Below are positions 13,330 through 26,500 of a DNA stretch of 64,000 bases, piece by piece (within the stretch, counting starts at the first letter, position 1; every line of letters starts with the position of its first letter). Below the pieces are notes generated by a model. That model ran no database searches and was not told the DNA's origin. It was given only the letters and a program-made list of their open reading frames with translations. Source of the DNA: Istiophorus platypterus (taxonomy: Eukaryota; Chordata; Actinopteri; Istiophoriformes; Istiophoridae); contig CM029122.1 of the NCBI GenBank assembly GCA_016859345.1, positions 4,826,001 through 4,890,000 on the forward strand. Reading direction: 5' to 3'. The position numbers and the translations under genes are program-made.

Positions 13330-16300
13330 GTGGTAAATGAGTCAGACTGAATGAGAGAGTATCAGAAAGAAGAGAGCGAGGGGGGTGGGAGTAACCGGAG
13401 TCCCGCTCAGAGGAAACTAGAGCCATTAAAAAGGAGCAGGTTTTTTACTATGCACATAAATCTAGGTGACGTTTCATCTTGAATCTGTACACGGTTCTCC
13501 TTCCTGCTTGATTTACTCCCCTGCCCCCCCCCACCCTCGGCCCCCGTCCCAGGGAAAACCAGCGCCCCGGCCGCTGCGCGGCATGTTATTTTAGGGCTAC
13601 TAAACTCCCCCGGCCGCGGCAGCTCGTTAGTGCCACCGCGATAATCGGGGCGGCCCCGGGCCCCAGCATCACTGCGCTCATTCATGCCGCCTTCACGGGA
13701 CCCCAAAAAAACCCGACAAATGAGCTGTATCCCTTCGCCCGGCCGTAAAAGCCCCGGTCACCAGACAGAGCTGACGACACAACCAGGAAACTGGGAAAGT
13801 TCTATATCAATATGCTATTTAAAACAAAAAAAAAAAAAAGGAAAGTTGGAGCCTTAATCCGAGAATTAGCAGTGCAGGTATTTGCCCTTTCTTTTAACTT
13901 AAATTTCCCCCTAAAGATGGAAGTCGTTGGAAATGCTCCACAGCAAACAGGCTGCGTTCACGGTGCACTTGACTCGCTGCTTAAAGCAAGAAAACAGTAA
14001 CTTAGTTCCTTTTTGGACGACTTGATGTCGAACAACAATAAGAAATGATGTCACACCAGGTTTAATGTTTTCAGGTCCTTGTCTCCAACGCTGTTTAATT
14101 GCCGCTCTTGCCTTCTACTTTTGCTTTGGGTTGAACCGAATCAAAAGCCTGGTTAACCAAAATAAATGGTCGTGTAGCAACATTTCAAACTTTGACCTTT
14201 GACCTTGTCCAGTCCCCGTCTGCGTTGCTCGGGACCAGCAAATTGCACTTTAGATCTGAGCCAAGATTCAACGATTTGAAAACATTTCTAGTATTGGCTT
14301 GAAGTATTTAAATGAGAATAAAACATGCAACCTCAAAAAAAAGTTAAAGCAGAATTCAGATTCCTTGAACGGTTCTTTTAAAGCACCTACAATGCAAATC
14401 TGAAATAGAGTTTAGGTCATTAAAGGAGATGACGTATGTAAACTCCATCATGTTTCCTCTCAGAAACTTCTTGGCTCTCATCTGCTCACATATTGTAATG
14501 TTCAGGATTTTGGATTTTATCCTATTGGTTCATAATAGTTTAGAATACTTACTGGTGTATACGTGATCTCATCACCTCTCCCATTAATACACCTTTCATG
14601 AGGATTTATGCCAAATAAAATGTGATTAAACTTTTCATGCGAGCATTAGTGAATCCCAGGTAAAACCTGTCCTCGCTTTTAATTTGGCTGGACACTGGAC
14701 AGTCTCTCTCTTTTTGGTTTAATCAGACTGAGGAGCTGTTAGGGGGAAGACGAAGGATCAGTTTGATACAGGAACTGAGCGCCATTCGCCCCCTCCCTCA
14801 ATAAAATGGGGCCAATCACAAATCTGATTACTGTATTATTTATTACATTATTAACCCAACTGGCTGCACCTGATACCAATGCAAACATGGCCTCCACCAC
14901 CACTGAGACTCCACCCAGTTCAATGGTGATATTAGCCATGGGGGGTGGGGGGGGTTATGCTGCTTTTATCTCTTGTGGATTTTAATTGTTTTAACTGACA
15001 GTTTTGGATGTTTTTTCTGTTTTCTTTTCAATGTCCGTCCTTTTTGCTCCGTATTTTTCTTTGTGTAGTTTTAATCAACTGCAAAGCTGATTGCACAACC
15101 TTTTTTGAATTATAAATAAAAGTTATTATAATCAGTGCTCATCCTCACAATTCAAGGCAGAGGTTGGGGCCAAAATTTAACTGTCCTTAGCAGCACATTA
15201 TACCCATAGAGACGTCTTCTGATTCTCATTGAACTAAAAATATGCAGGTTTTCCTTTTTTTTTTTCCCAAAAAGTTAAATCAAAAATCAGATCTGAGCTA
15301 CATGGAAGAGAGAAAAAACTAAACGCCTTAGCTGTGGTGTGAAATCCAATATAGCAATGAGCTGAATTACAAACTTCAGCATCTACAGTTACGTTTTCCG
15401 AACACCAGACACCATTATGTAAAGTGACCTTACAGTAGAGAGATTGTTAAAACCCCTAAATCACCCTAATTATGCAAAAGTAGCAGTTAGAAGATCAAGG
15501 GTCACGAGTGATCAAAGATAAAAAAGGAGCCAGAGACACCGCGCATGAAATTCAGAATGACTCGAAGAAGGGTTTTTAAGGTGAAAGGATCCCAGTTGTC
15601 GCTACGAATCCTCCGAGGCTCCGACTCCAATCCGAACAAAACAAATCCCAGCAGGGCCGGGGTTCAGAGCGGTACGTGAGGGCAAATTCATTTTCTCTCG
15701 CTGCGGACGAATATCTCATTCTCCGTTATCTTTTCATCTGTGGCTTTTCTGCAATGAAATTCTAATGTCACTTCATAAATCAAACGGCCTATTGTTTTGA
15801 AAAATGAAAAAAGATGTCTCAAATATCTGTGTGCCAATAATGCGGACCAGATGAGGGGGCTGCTTTCATGTGCGGAGGGGTCTGGTGGTTCTTTACACTC
15901 CCCGCCTCCCTTACCCAACACCCCCCCCACTCCCTTCCCTCTCTCCTCCACAAACGTTAGATATGATAATTCGGTAACTGAGAGATGAAGAGAGGAATCG
16001 TGGGGAAAGGAGAGATCGAGGGAGAGGTAGAGAAGAAGGAAAGGAAGAGAGTGAGGAGGAAACTCGAGGAAAGAAGAGGAGGAACCAAGGGCTTGTCTTT
16101 ACTGGGAAAAATCAAACCCATTTAAATAAAGTCATTAGTTCGAACATGGGTTTTGACTCTGCTGTGTCTTCGGCCAATAGGAGAGCTCTTATCTGGCTGA
16201 CATCAGCGAGCTGGTAGTAGGAACACAGCTGATGCAACAGCTGTGGGAGGACGAAAAGGATCAGACCGGTCAGACTGTTGCTGTTTGTGGTCAAACATTT

Positions 16301-19300
16301 CAACAGCCACAGAAAACGGTGAAACGGCCTCTCCTGTCTGCATGAGGGAGTAGTGGGAGTAGGAGTAGTCCGAGTAGGGGTAGGAGTAGTGTGAGGAGGA
16401 GTAGTGTGAGGAGGAGTAGTGGGAGTAGGAGTAGTCGGAGTAGGAGTAGGAGTAGTGGGAGTAGGAGTAGTGGGAGGAGGAGTAGTGGGAGTAGAACAAG
16501 TAGCAGTAGGAGATAGGAGGAGGAGTAGAAGGACTAGTAGTAGCAGCAATATTAGCAGTAGTAGTAGGAGTAGCAGTCACAGTAGTAGTAGGAGTAATAG
16601 TAGTAGTAGCAGTAGTAGCAGCAGTAGTAGTAGTAGTATCAGTACTGATGGTGGTAGCAGTGGAAGTAGTATTTTTAGTAGTGGTAGTAGTAATATTGTA
16701 GTAGCAGTAGTAGTGGTAGTAGTAATATTGTAGTAGTAGTAGCAGTAATGGTAGTAGCAGTAAGGGTAGTCTGTAAGGGTAGTGGCAGCAGTAGTAGTAA
16801 TGGTAGTAGCAGTAAGGGTAGTGGCAGCAGTAGTAGTAGTAGCGTGTTTCCTGGTTCTGTGTGTACTGCATGTCTTGTGCCCTCTCCGCCTTGTGTGAGA
16901 GCTGAGATTCACCACATCTCACAGAGTCCTGTTCGGGTCCTGAAGCCCGTGAGGCTGAACGACTGCCTGAGCTGCTCGGCACGTGGGCGCGTGGGGGCGG
17001 AGCCACTTTAGACGGTGTATTAACGGCTCGTGAGCACGGATCCTGTGATTTCCAGGTCAAAAGACGTCTAGACGTGTAGCGTTAAAACAGACTAAATTAC
17101 ATGTAACCATAGTTCAGAGCACATTTTTTTTACGACCGAGGCGTATTTCAGCTTGAAGCGGGTCCTGACTATGTGTTGAAATATTTTTTTTTTTTATGGT
17201 TTTATGTAACCATCTAAAAAAATGAAGAAAAAAGAAAAAAAGAGGGGGATAGTGGAGCCAGAGCTTAAACTCAATAGCACTCAACATATGTGAACGTGTT
17301 CTGGACCCAGATCCCTGAAAAGCCCACTCAAAACAGAAAATGTAAAGTTTATACTCTTCAGCCACGTGAAAGAATGTGGGAAAAATTTGGCGATAATTTA
17401 CAGTTAATATTATGGGCAGGGGGTTACAGTGTAGCATTGGCACTGTACTGTAGCTGAATCATCTCCATGTCTGAGGCTACAGAGATGCCACGTGGTGATA
17501 AGAGCTGTGACAGCACTTCCTGCGTTTCCTGCGTTTCCTCTCCAACAAGCCACTGATGCCAGTAATGAGGGGATGAGTGTATAACCACCAGCGCCCCCAC
17601 CCCCCAACCCCCACCACCACCGCCTGTCTCTCTCTGCGCCGCAGATCTGAACTGTTCCTCTTGGCAACCGACAACGCAGCTGTTTTCGTATGGAGCAGCA
17701 TATGGAAACAAGTGCTATCTTCAGAGGATTATTTGCATATTAAAAGGAAAAAAAAAAAAAAAGAAGGATGCAATTTTTCCATGGGCAGCATGGGAAACGC
17801 TGCGACCGGCTGCGGGGTCCGGCTGGTGCTCGGTTTGATCAAACGGACCCCCCCCCCCCCCCCGCCTCCCCCCGGCATCTTACCTGTTTCTGCCGGAGTC
17901 CCGGAAACCTTTAGCGAAGGGGTTGCGGTCTATCTTTAGTCTGGTGATCTGCAAGACAAGGGCACAGAAAAGAGGCGTTTGTGATCGTTGCAGCTTGAAA
18001 TAAATTAAGCTAAACTTTTCTGTGCTGTTTTGCAAAAAATTGCATTACTTAAGTCACAGCTTGTCCTTTGTTTCTAAAACCTTGTAGAAGGAAACATTGT
18101 TGGTTCCCACTACGACGTATGGGATTTCCTGTTGGCTCCCTAATCTAAATGGTTCATGTTTAGGAATTAAAGTAGAAATAGTTGCATTTTGCTAAGTTTA
18201 GTAAAGGTCAAGTTGAGAAGCATGAACTGAGAGGACAAAGACCCCCCCCCCCCCACACACACACACACACACACACATAGTAGTAACAAGACAACTTTGT
18301 CACAACTGAGGCTCTTTAGTTATTTGAGTTTTTCCTAGAAAAATTACCTCTGAATTTGATCAAATTTTCATAGAAAACTGGCAAAAAAACGACCCACATT
18401 TTGCCTGGGTTTATTAGAAAGTGCATCACCCTTCTGAATCCTGTTATAAACTATGTTGAATGCACTTTTCCCTGCAAGGAAAATAAAAACAGGAGCCGCA
18501 GTACCTGCTGGTTCTGGTAGGCGGTGACGGTGGTGAAGACAGTCTCTGGGAAGCTGAAGGTCTTCACCCCCTCCCCGGTGGGCACGGGCTTGTTCGGGGA
18601 CAACTCGCTGCTGAAGTCCTTCCTGATGACGTGGACGCGAGGCTGGTACTTGTGCATGGAGTGGAGGATGATCTGGAAGGGAGGAAGAGGGAAGGAAGGG
18701 AAGGAAGGAAGGAAGGAAAGGAGGTGAAGTGCAGCCAGTATTGTCAATGTCATGATCACTGATGGTAAAGTCTGAAGGATCACATCAATCGTCTGGGAGG
18801 CAGGATGTTTTGAAAAGTTTGCAAAAGTTTCATCCAAATCACGGAAGTAAAATTAAGATCAAAAACAATAAACACTAGTCCAGAAATCTTGTGTCTCTGC
18901 GTGTGAATCTGCGAGTGTGTGAGAATATGTGTGTGGGTTTGTGGTGGTAATTGGGTTTTGTATGTCTCTGTCTTTGTGTGGACAATATTGGAAAATAAGC
19001 AAAGATGATTTTGGACGTCTTCCAACTTGAGGGTATTTTTACCTGGTTTTCTCTGTCCTTTAAAAAAAACGACCCATTCTTAACTTCTACAAATTTGTTT
19101 TTGTTTTTGCTTTTAATACATTGAAACAACCAGAGAAAAAACATGAAAAAGCTCAAGATACTTATCTTTCTTTAATGGCACTGAAGTTACATTAAAAGAA
19201 AAAAGATCTCTAACTTTTTGACAGCTGGATCAGGTTTCGTTGAGGGTTCGGCAAGAATTTGTGAAGGATTTAAGGTTTAGGAAGTGAATCTGGCAAATGA

Positions 19301-19769
19301 AGGCCCTTACAACCAGAGTAATAAATCTCAAATCTGTATGTGCATGGGGGTTTGTGGCTCTAAAACTTAGAAGTTCAAGACAGGACACAAAACTTTAACC
19401 CTGCCCCCCCCCCTTTGAATTTCAAACACACAATACACGGACTTCCTTCAAAACATCAATTAGCTCCACTGATCCTGCGCGGCCAAGCCACGCCGAGGGC
19501 CGAGGATTATTTCACAGCGGAGAGGAGGCGTCAGACGGCGTCGGCCCCAGCCTCGCCTCGGGGCCGCGGTCTGCTCTTGATTAATCTGCGAGTGAGAAAA
19601 CCTCCCCAGAGCCGAACACCCCCGCCAACCCCCCACCACCCCCATCCCCCTCCCCGACCTCCCTTCCCCGCTACAACAGAGGGGGTCATTTCAAACCAGG
19701 GCCGGGGGGGGGGGCAGCTCAGAGTATCAGAAACACCACATTTAACGTTCCAGACCCTTAAATCTCTCG

Positions 19770-19815
<46 letters not shown>

Positions 19816-20479
19816 AAGACTGTGCTCCTGCCTAGAGATACGCAGATGCATTATTGAATCTTAAAATCCTCTGTTTGTTTTTTTTCCCCAAAGTTGTTGT
19901 GTCCAACCGGTGTCGTTCGCTCAGCTCTCATTCCCCTGGTATATTCTGGCACATTGTACACGGAGATCAAGTGTCAATCAAACCACGTAGGCGGTGCTGC
20001 GGCGTCTCCCTTCTTTTTTTTTTTGTTTCCTCCCCTCGGGTGCTCGGTTGAAGTTGCGCAAAAATCGCGCTTCCCCCTTAGAAACAAATGTCTCCTGGCT
20101 GCGTGTCTCAGCGTCAGTTTTACACTGGGGGAAGAAATGCTTTCAGATTTTGTGGGTTGTTTCCCCTGCAGCTGTTCTTTCAATTGCAAAACAGCGTTTT
20201 GACAATGGAAATCGCAGAATTAGGCTAGTGGAGTAGTGGTGTCAGAGATAAAAGTTTCCATGGAATGACTGCAAATCCGGCAAAACTGCATATAGATGGA
20301 TGTAGATTATCATTGTCTGTTCAGGCATTTTGTCCTTAAGTGCTTAAGCAAAACCTCAGTCCTCTGCTTTTCCCGCTTCGGGAGGAAAAGGTCCACCGCC
20401 AGACACAAACAGCAGAGCTTTCATGAACTGAACACAGGTTGAATCACAGTCATGTTTTAGCCATAGCGATTTCGCAATG

Positions 20480-20522
<43 letters not shown>

Positions 20523-23500
20523 ACACGCACACAGGCACAACTGCCTCCCAGGCCCAGAGGAGTCGTGTTCCCAGCCCGAGGTGACGCGGTCGGAAGCGGG
20601 ATCGCAAACTCTTATGAGGCCGAAAAGTCACAGCATATGACTCAGAGAGCGGCCAGACGAACTCAGCTGACGGTCACTCGCACGCAAACGTAAACTGGGC
20701 TTAACGAGTGATTTTGTCTGGGGTTTTATTTTTTTCGTTTGTTTTTTTTTAATGCCGGGCATTGGCGTCCATTTAGTTCCCCTCTATAAACTCATGCGGA
20801 CATTCACGCCCGAGAGACGCCGACACATCACGCCCCTATCGTTTCCCCTGTGAAATTACTCGATACAAACGATGAACAATGAGGACTCTTACTTAAGGTC
20901 ACCAGCAGTGACGCTATATGAGCCGGGCCACAGCGCGTCATGCATATTACTCCTGTCATGCGAAAAAACAAAAACAAACAAAAAAAACTGAATCTGTGAA
21001 AGGTCAGATTCATTGCATTGAAGAAAAACATGCAAATGTTCAAAGCAGCCTGCGTGGTAGACTCTGTTTCAGGCAATATCAAGCAACAGCGCTGCAATGA
21101 AATGAATCATTAACAACAAAGCAACTATGAAACAAAAAGGAAGCAACAATAAAAAAAGCAAAAAAAAACCCTCTTTTGGCCAGTTCGGCTCGCATCGGCA
21201 TTTTTATTAGGTTTTCCCATCGACCAGTGGGGACAGACAGAAAACATACAACAGGGCAGAGCGAGGGGGGGGGGGCTTAACGAGAACGGATAGGCAGGAG
21301 GTGTCGGGGGGGTGCACACTGTTAGCTGATAGTACGATATACTCCGTATAGAAATATCAGAAAACTGCAAACCCAATGCACTTTGGTCGCGTTGCTGTGA
21401 TGAGTTAAAATTCCATGAAAACAGAACATAACGTTGGTTTCATGGAGGTGCGGTGCAGCCTTGGAGGAAGATCACAAAGCCATGGTGCAAACGTAGCTGG
21501 AGGCATAATTATATACGTGTATCCAAAGGGCTGGAAAATTAAAGGAAAAACCGACATGAAGTGTCTTATTAAGGTGTTGGGCCACCAAGAGCTGCCAGGA
21601 CAGCTCCACTGCGCCTCGGCCTTGTTGTCTGAAAGCCTCTGGACTCTGCTGGAGGGATCGAACACTGTTTTTCCGAGAGATTTTTTCCTCCTCGTTTTGG
21701 CGTTTTGACGCTGGTGGCGGGGAGCTCTGGCTAACCCGTCGGTCCAAAATGTCCCATAGAGGTTCATTCGGGTTGAGACCTGGTGACTGCGAAGGCCACA
21801 GCATGTGAGTCACGTCGTTTCCATACTCATCAAGCCCTTCAGTGACCCCTCGGGCCCTGCGGACGGCGCCGCTGTCGTCCTGTCTCTCCACTAATCCTCC
21901 AGGTTTTTCCTTTATTTTTGTCACCCGTGCATATGTTCAGTATATTCATGTTGCAAGAAAGTTTGTCATTGTCCCAAAATGCTTCAAGGTTTAAACCTAG
22001 AGAAGAAATTACGACCAGTATCAAGTAATTAACTTCTCTTTATAAAGTTTAGTTGTTAATCTATATGTGGAGTATAATCAGTGGCAGAATAGTACTGATC
22101 ATAAGTACAATGTAATGACACTACTCCATTTCAGCTACTTTATACAACCTACAAAATTCTACATTGCAGAGGGGAAAACATTGATTTTACTTCACTTACA
22201 TTTATTTGACATCCATAGTTACAGCAGTTTAATATTTCCCATAAAAAACATGATCGGATCATAAACCACCCAACAGAATATAAAATAAAATATAAAATAG
22301 TTGCTATATTTAAATGAAACTTGTAAAGAAGTAATGGATCATTAATAATGATCCAGGATTATAAATATGATAAGATATTAACGGTCACTGGAGCCACAAT
22401 GAGTACTGTTTTTGAGTATTTTTACATTTTTCTAATTTATTTACTGAGCCAAGTATTTGGATACTTCTTCCACCACTGACCTCGATGGAAACAAGCCATC
22501 GTGCTTTTTTTATTGCGTTCTTGTCTTTAAAATGACTGCGACCACAGCAGTGCAGAATTATGGCGAATTCTTTTTATTTATTTATTTTAAATCAGTGAAT
22601 GAAATCATACAATCAATCACCATCAGCAACATGTCGCATCTCAGCCGATAAAATGTCTTGTCTGTGGAGCCGATAAATCATGTCAAGGTAATCAATCCAC
22701 AGAAGAAGTGGTAACTGTGGTTAAATATACAACATTTCCCTCTTGAAATGTAGCATTAGATGGAAATACTCATCGACTGTGGAGTACAAGTTCCTCAAAG
22801 TTGAGCAAACAGTTCAAGTATCTTCCTTCACTCCTATGTGTTTCTTTTTTTAATTTTAGTTTGTGTTTGCTTCTTATACAAGGGAGGAAGCGGATAATTA
22901 TCCTTTTCTGCCACATGCTTTAATTAAAACCTTTTTTAATTTTTAACTAGTACATTTTGTGTCCGTGTTAAAGGGGTTTTCTTCAGTACGAATGCAGCCA
23001 TCGATTTCCTCGGAGTCTACCGGCCGGAGGATGACGCAACAGCTGACACACGAGGATAAACACCTTTTTTTAATTTAAAAAAAAAAAAAACAACAAAAAA
23101 AACACAAAACACCCAGACTCCCGCTTCTGTTGCCGAACCGCGACGTCTGGGGATTCACGACGCGCACGGTGTCGGTTTCTGATGACGCGGAGGAATCGCG
23201 ACGCCATGAGTCAGGATGATGGGCAACAAGCCCACACACACACAGGAAGCTCCAAAATTAATTTCCTTTGGTCTCCACACCCCCGTCCAGGGGAAGAAAA
23301 AAAGCCCTTAAACTGAGCAGCGGGACAGGAAAGACAACCTCCCCTCGCTCCGAGAGAGAATGTGAATCCGCGCCCACCAGCACCCATATGTTATTACATT
23401 TGTCACCGGCGGGCTGGCGTGATCGTCTGCGGGAACCTGTTAGCCGGGCGCATGGGCCGCCATTTTGCGGCAGTAGCGCTGGAAAAATTCATCCTTCATG

Positions 23501-26500
23501 GCGCTGCTGCCGCGCTGCTTTTCCAATCATCGCGTCGCCTCCAGCGAGCTTTTGGGGAGTAAATATAATTCGTGGCAGCTCCTCCCGCTCTTTCCGACAG
23601 CGACTCAGACCGAGGCCAAGAAGGCGGCCTCCTCTGTCGAAGTGCGACGGTCAGGACGGGAGAGCGCCACGTGACCTTCCACCGTTTTCGGCGTTCAGGT
23701 CATGGGATAGAAAAGGTGGTGTGTCCTCCACCCGTTTACACTGACTTTCCATCAGCTAATAAAAGAGTATGTGGAGCTCAGGCAGAACTGACACAAGTCC
23801 TGGTGTCAGCTTTGAGTTACGAGGTGTGGTTTCCCGGGGTGGGGGGTCGCTATCTGTCATATTTTTATGATCTTTAAATGATGCACTTTGCACAAGTGTA
23901 ATGTTATTTTTGTCAGGGCAGCGTATTCTCATCACCTCCCTGATTTAAAACCAAGCATAAGGTTGATGATCAAAATATCGAAGTGTGAGCTGAATTCGTT
24001 AATCAATTCCTGGTCTCTCAGAGACAGAAAAGGATTAAAAAAAAGAAAAGAAAAGAAAAGAAAAGATGAGACACACACACGACGACAACAATATGCTCGG
24101 GCTTTTTAAGGTTGTCACCTCATCACACATCTGTCAGACATTAAAAGTGGTATTGGTGTTTGTTTGGAGCTTCTGTTTCCGACCTATTGTCCAATCTGCA
24201 AATAGTTTTTTGGCTCCGCTTTGGTTTCCTCCAACTCCCGACGAAAAACACTTGGCCTTTCGCTAGATTTCCGACCACGTTTACCATCCACCCAGTAACT
24301 CTACATGGGGGTTTACCAGAGCTGTGCTGCAGTTAACCTTTTTCGCTGGAAACGGTTAACTGCAGGGGTTGTGCAGTGCAGCTGCACAGTGTGGTCATTT
24401 TTTATATCACTCAATTTAATATTTCGCTGAGTATTTTCCCAGCCTCTCATTGCAGGTTTTAGGATAAGGGGCCAATCAAAGCTAATCACCAAAAGCAAAC
24501 ACGGTTTTTCCTGCTTCTAATACAGTCCCTTCCCCATTAAATCCATTTCTAACTACAGAGAAGTATAAAGTGAAAATAAGGCAGTAAATCAAACAAATTG
24601 TGGCCTAACTTGTTGCGTTACACTTAAACATTTCACCTAGGAATCCCACATTACACATTCAGAGCAGCCAAGAGCCAATAAGAGACTTACTTTAGCTCAC
24701 CACCTCTGTTACTGACTGGATACGAGCAAGGCAGTAAATTAGACAGATTGTGGTCAGGCTGAAATTTTAGGTCAGTGGCCCAGCTGCCGGAGTGCGCTAC
24801 AAATCAAATTCGGTCATTAAGCGCCTTCATTACTAAATGGTTTGCAGATCCACAAGGAAATGAATATTACATATTTAAAAAAGGGCGTGGGTTCAAATCC
24901 CAGACCTCTAATATCTCTCCATGCTAATCCAGGGCCTTAATAATGTTCAGTCAGACTGGACTGTCTTCAAAAAAAAAGGGGGGGGGGGCGCATGTGGCTG
25001 AGCTGGACTGTCCCACTCTGCAGGATAAAAAAAAAAAAAAATCCAATCAATTCTGGACAAGTCTCACGGCTCCGTGAGTCACAAGAGCATGAAGTCCACA
25101 ATGGGGCCAGCGTGGACTTTCCCTCTGGAGCGGCGGCGTCAAAAAAACAAAACAAAAAAAGAAAACGCTTTGGTCCAGAAAAGCCTTGCGGCTGTGAGAG
25201 AGAGGGATGGTTTCTGCAGACCCCCCCCCCGGAGTCGCAGGAGGTTTAAAAGCACAAAAATGAAGCTAATGAATCACAGCTTGAACATTTTAAACCCCAA
25301 AAGTGTGTCAGCTGGGATAGCTACAATCTTTGTTACAGGAATTATCTGCACAGTCAGCAATTCTTTAAAAATAATGACATCTGATTGATCTGAGGTCCTG
25401 GGAGTTTTAATATGATGCAAAATTACTGTTGGACATTTGTTTAATCTAATTAACCAAGAATTATGAGCCGCATAAAACCCTGTAATCACCATGAAAACAT
25501 TAACAATGAAATAAAAACCATGACATATTAAACTTGATTATCTGATGAGATCATCGCTGAACCTCTTTGATGGTTTAATATGTGAGGAAAGACTTGAGAC
25601 TCCTGTCGTCTGTTGCCTTTAGGTCACATAGGAAATGTCAGAATTAAAAAAAAAACAAACGCATGAACAAGCAACACAGCAAGAGGAATTTGAGCGAATA
25701 AACATGATATGAACCTTGTGGAAAGATCTAGTTTTTTCGTTATATAGTTGGTTTCATTATTTATCATTATTTAGGTTTTGTTCTTTTTCTATAAGCATTG
25801 AAAAATACCTTTAAGTCAAATTATTTATGAGAAAATGTGTAATTTATGAGTTTTGTCTCCCTGTCACAGCAAATATTGGCATATTTCTCTTTGAAGTTCA
25901 GATTTTTTAAGATCCTCTAAATACGTAAATATAGTCTAAAGTCATAAACAGATACAAAGAAGCTGTAGTAAAGTATTTCTTGATAAAATGTCCATGGTTG
26001 CATGTCGTAAAAAGCTTTTAGCAGCAGAGAAGTTGAGAGGATAAAAAGAAAGGGTTTTTTTTGCTTACGTGTCCCTGGTCGTCCAGCTCGTTGTTGGTGA
26101 GCTTGAGCTTGTCGAAGCTGACCACCTGTCTCATCCAGGTGTCCCCTGAGGCCAGGGAGTCCGGGTGGATGTAGACCCGCGGGGGCACGGGGGAGTCGGC
26201 GTTCCCCGCCACCATCCACTTAGAGCTGTGGTACACGTACCTGGAAGATGGGACCAAGGGGAGAAACCGGCTTGTAAGCGCCACAGCATCAGGTGTAATG
26301 GGTCCCGTGACTGAAAAGATTCTTTGCTCAACTTTTTAATTTTGACAGTGTGAAACTTCACAGGCTATGAACCAAAAGTCTGGCCATAATTTATCATTGT
26401 GCTTTTACACTGTGGTAAAACCCATGTTTTTGTTTTCTTGCACTAAAAGGAAGTCAAGATCAATGATCTGGACACAGTATATTCTTTTTCTGTGGTACAG

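Larger units (their letters stand above)
11968..17883 (-). other. tbx15: tbx15 intron 6
   Basis: A 5.9-kb intron. It carries the antisense tRNA-Leu gene, a fish-type TIR-bearing dispersed repeat (12590-12981), TG (13073-13117) and GA (13266-13328) arrays, a perfect DR1 nuclear-receptor half-site pair (14193-14205), a purine-rich run (15970-16100) and a long AGT-type array (16340-16850). Confidence 0.8.
18673..26068 (-). other. tbx15: tbx15 intron 4
   Basis: A 7.4-kb intron. Next to exon 5 is the TTCC/GGAA tract. Further on are CA arrays (19770-19812, 20480-20535), a Tc1/mariner relic (21480-21905), a GC-rich block with a perfect YY1-type GCCGCCATTTTG (23456-23467), an AAAAG array (24036-24066) and a tRNA-like B-box (GGGTTCAAATCCC near 24890) without a matching A box. 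No exon was identified. Confidence 0.8.

Noticed and set aside
16112..17060. Long minus-strand frames rich in Thr, Tyr and Leu
   Set aside because: They are generated by the AGT trinucleotide array, whose period of three prevents stops.
23268..23744. 158-codon plus-strand frame in a GC-rich block
   Set aside because: Arg/Pro/Ser-rich with no recognisable motif; GC-rich DNA lowers stop frequency.
24880..24910. GGGTTCAAATCCC resembling a tRNA T-arm
   Set aside because: No acceptor, D or anticodon stems were found around it. At most a SINE remnant or a chance B box.
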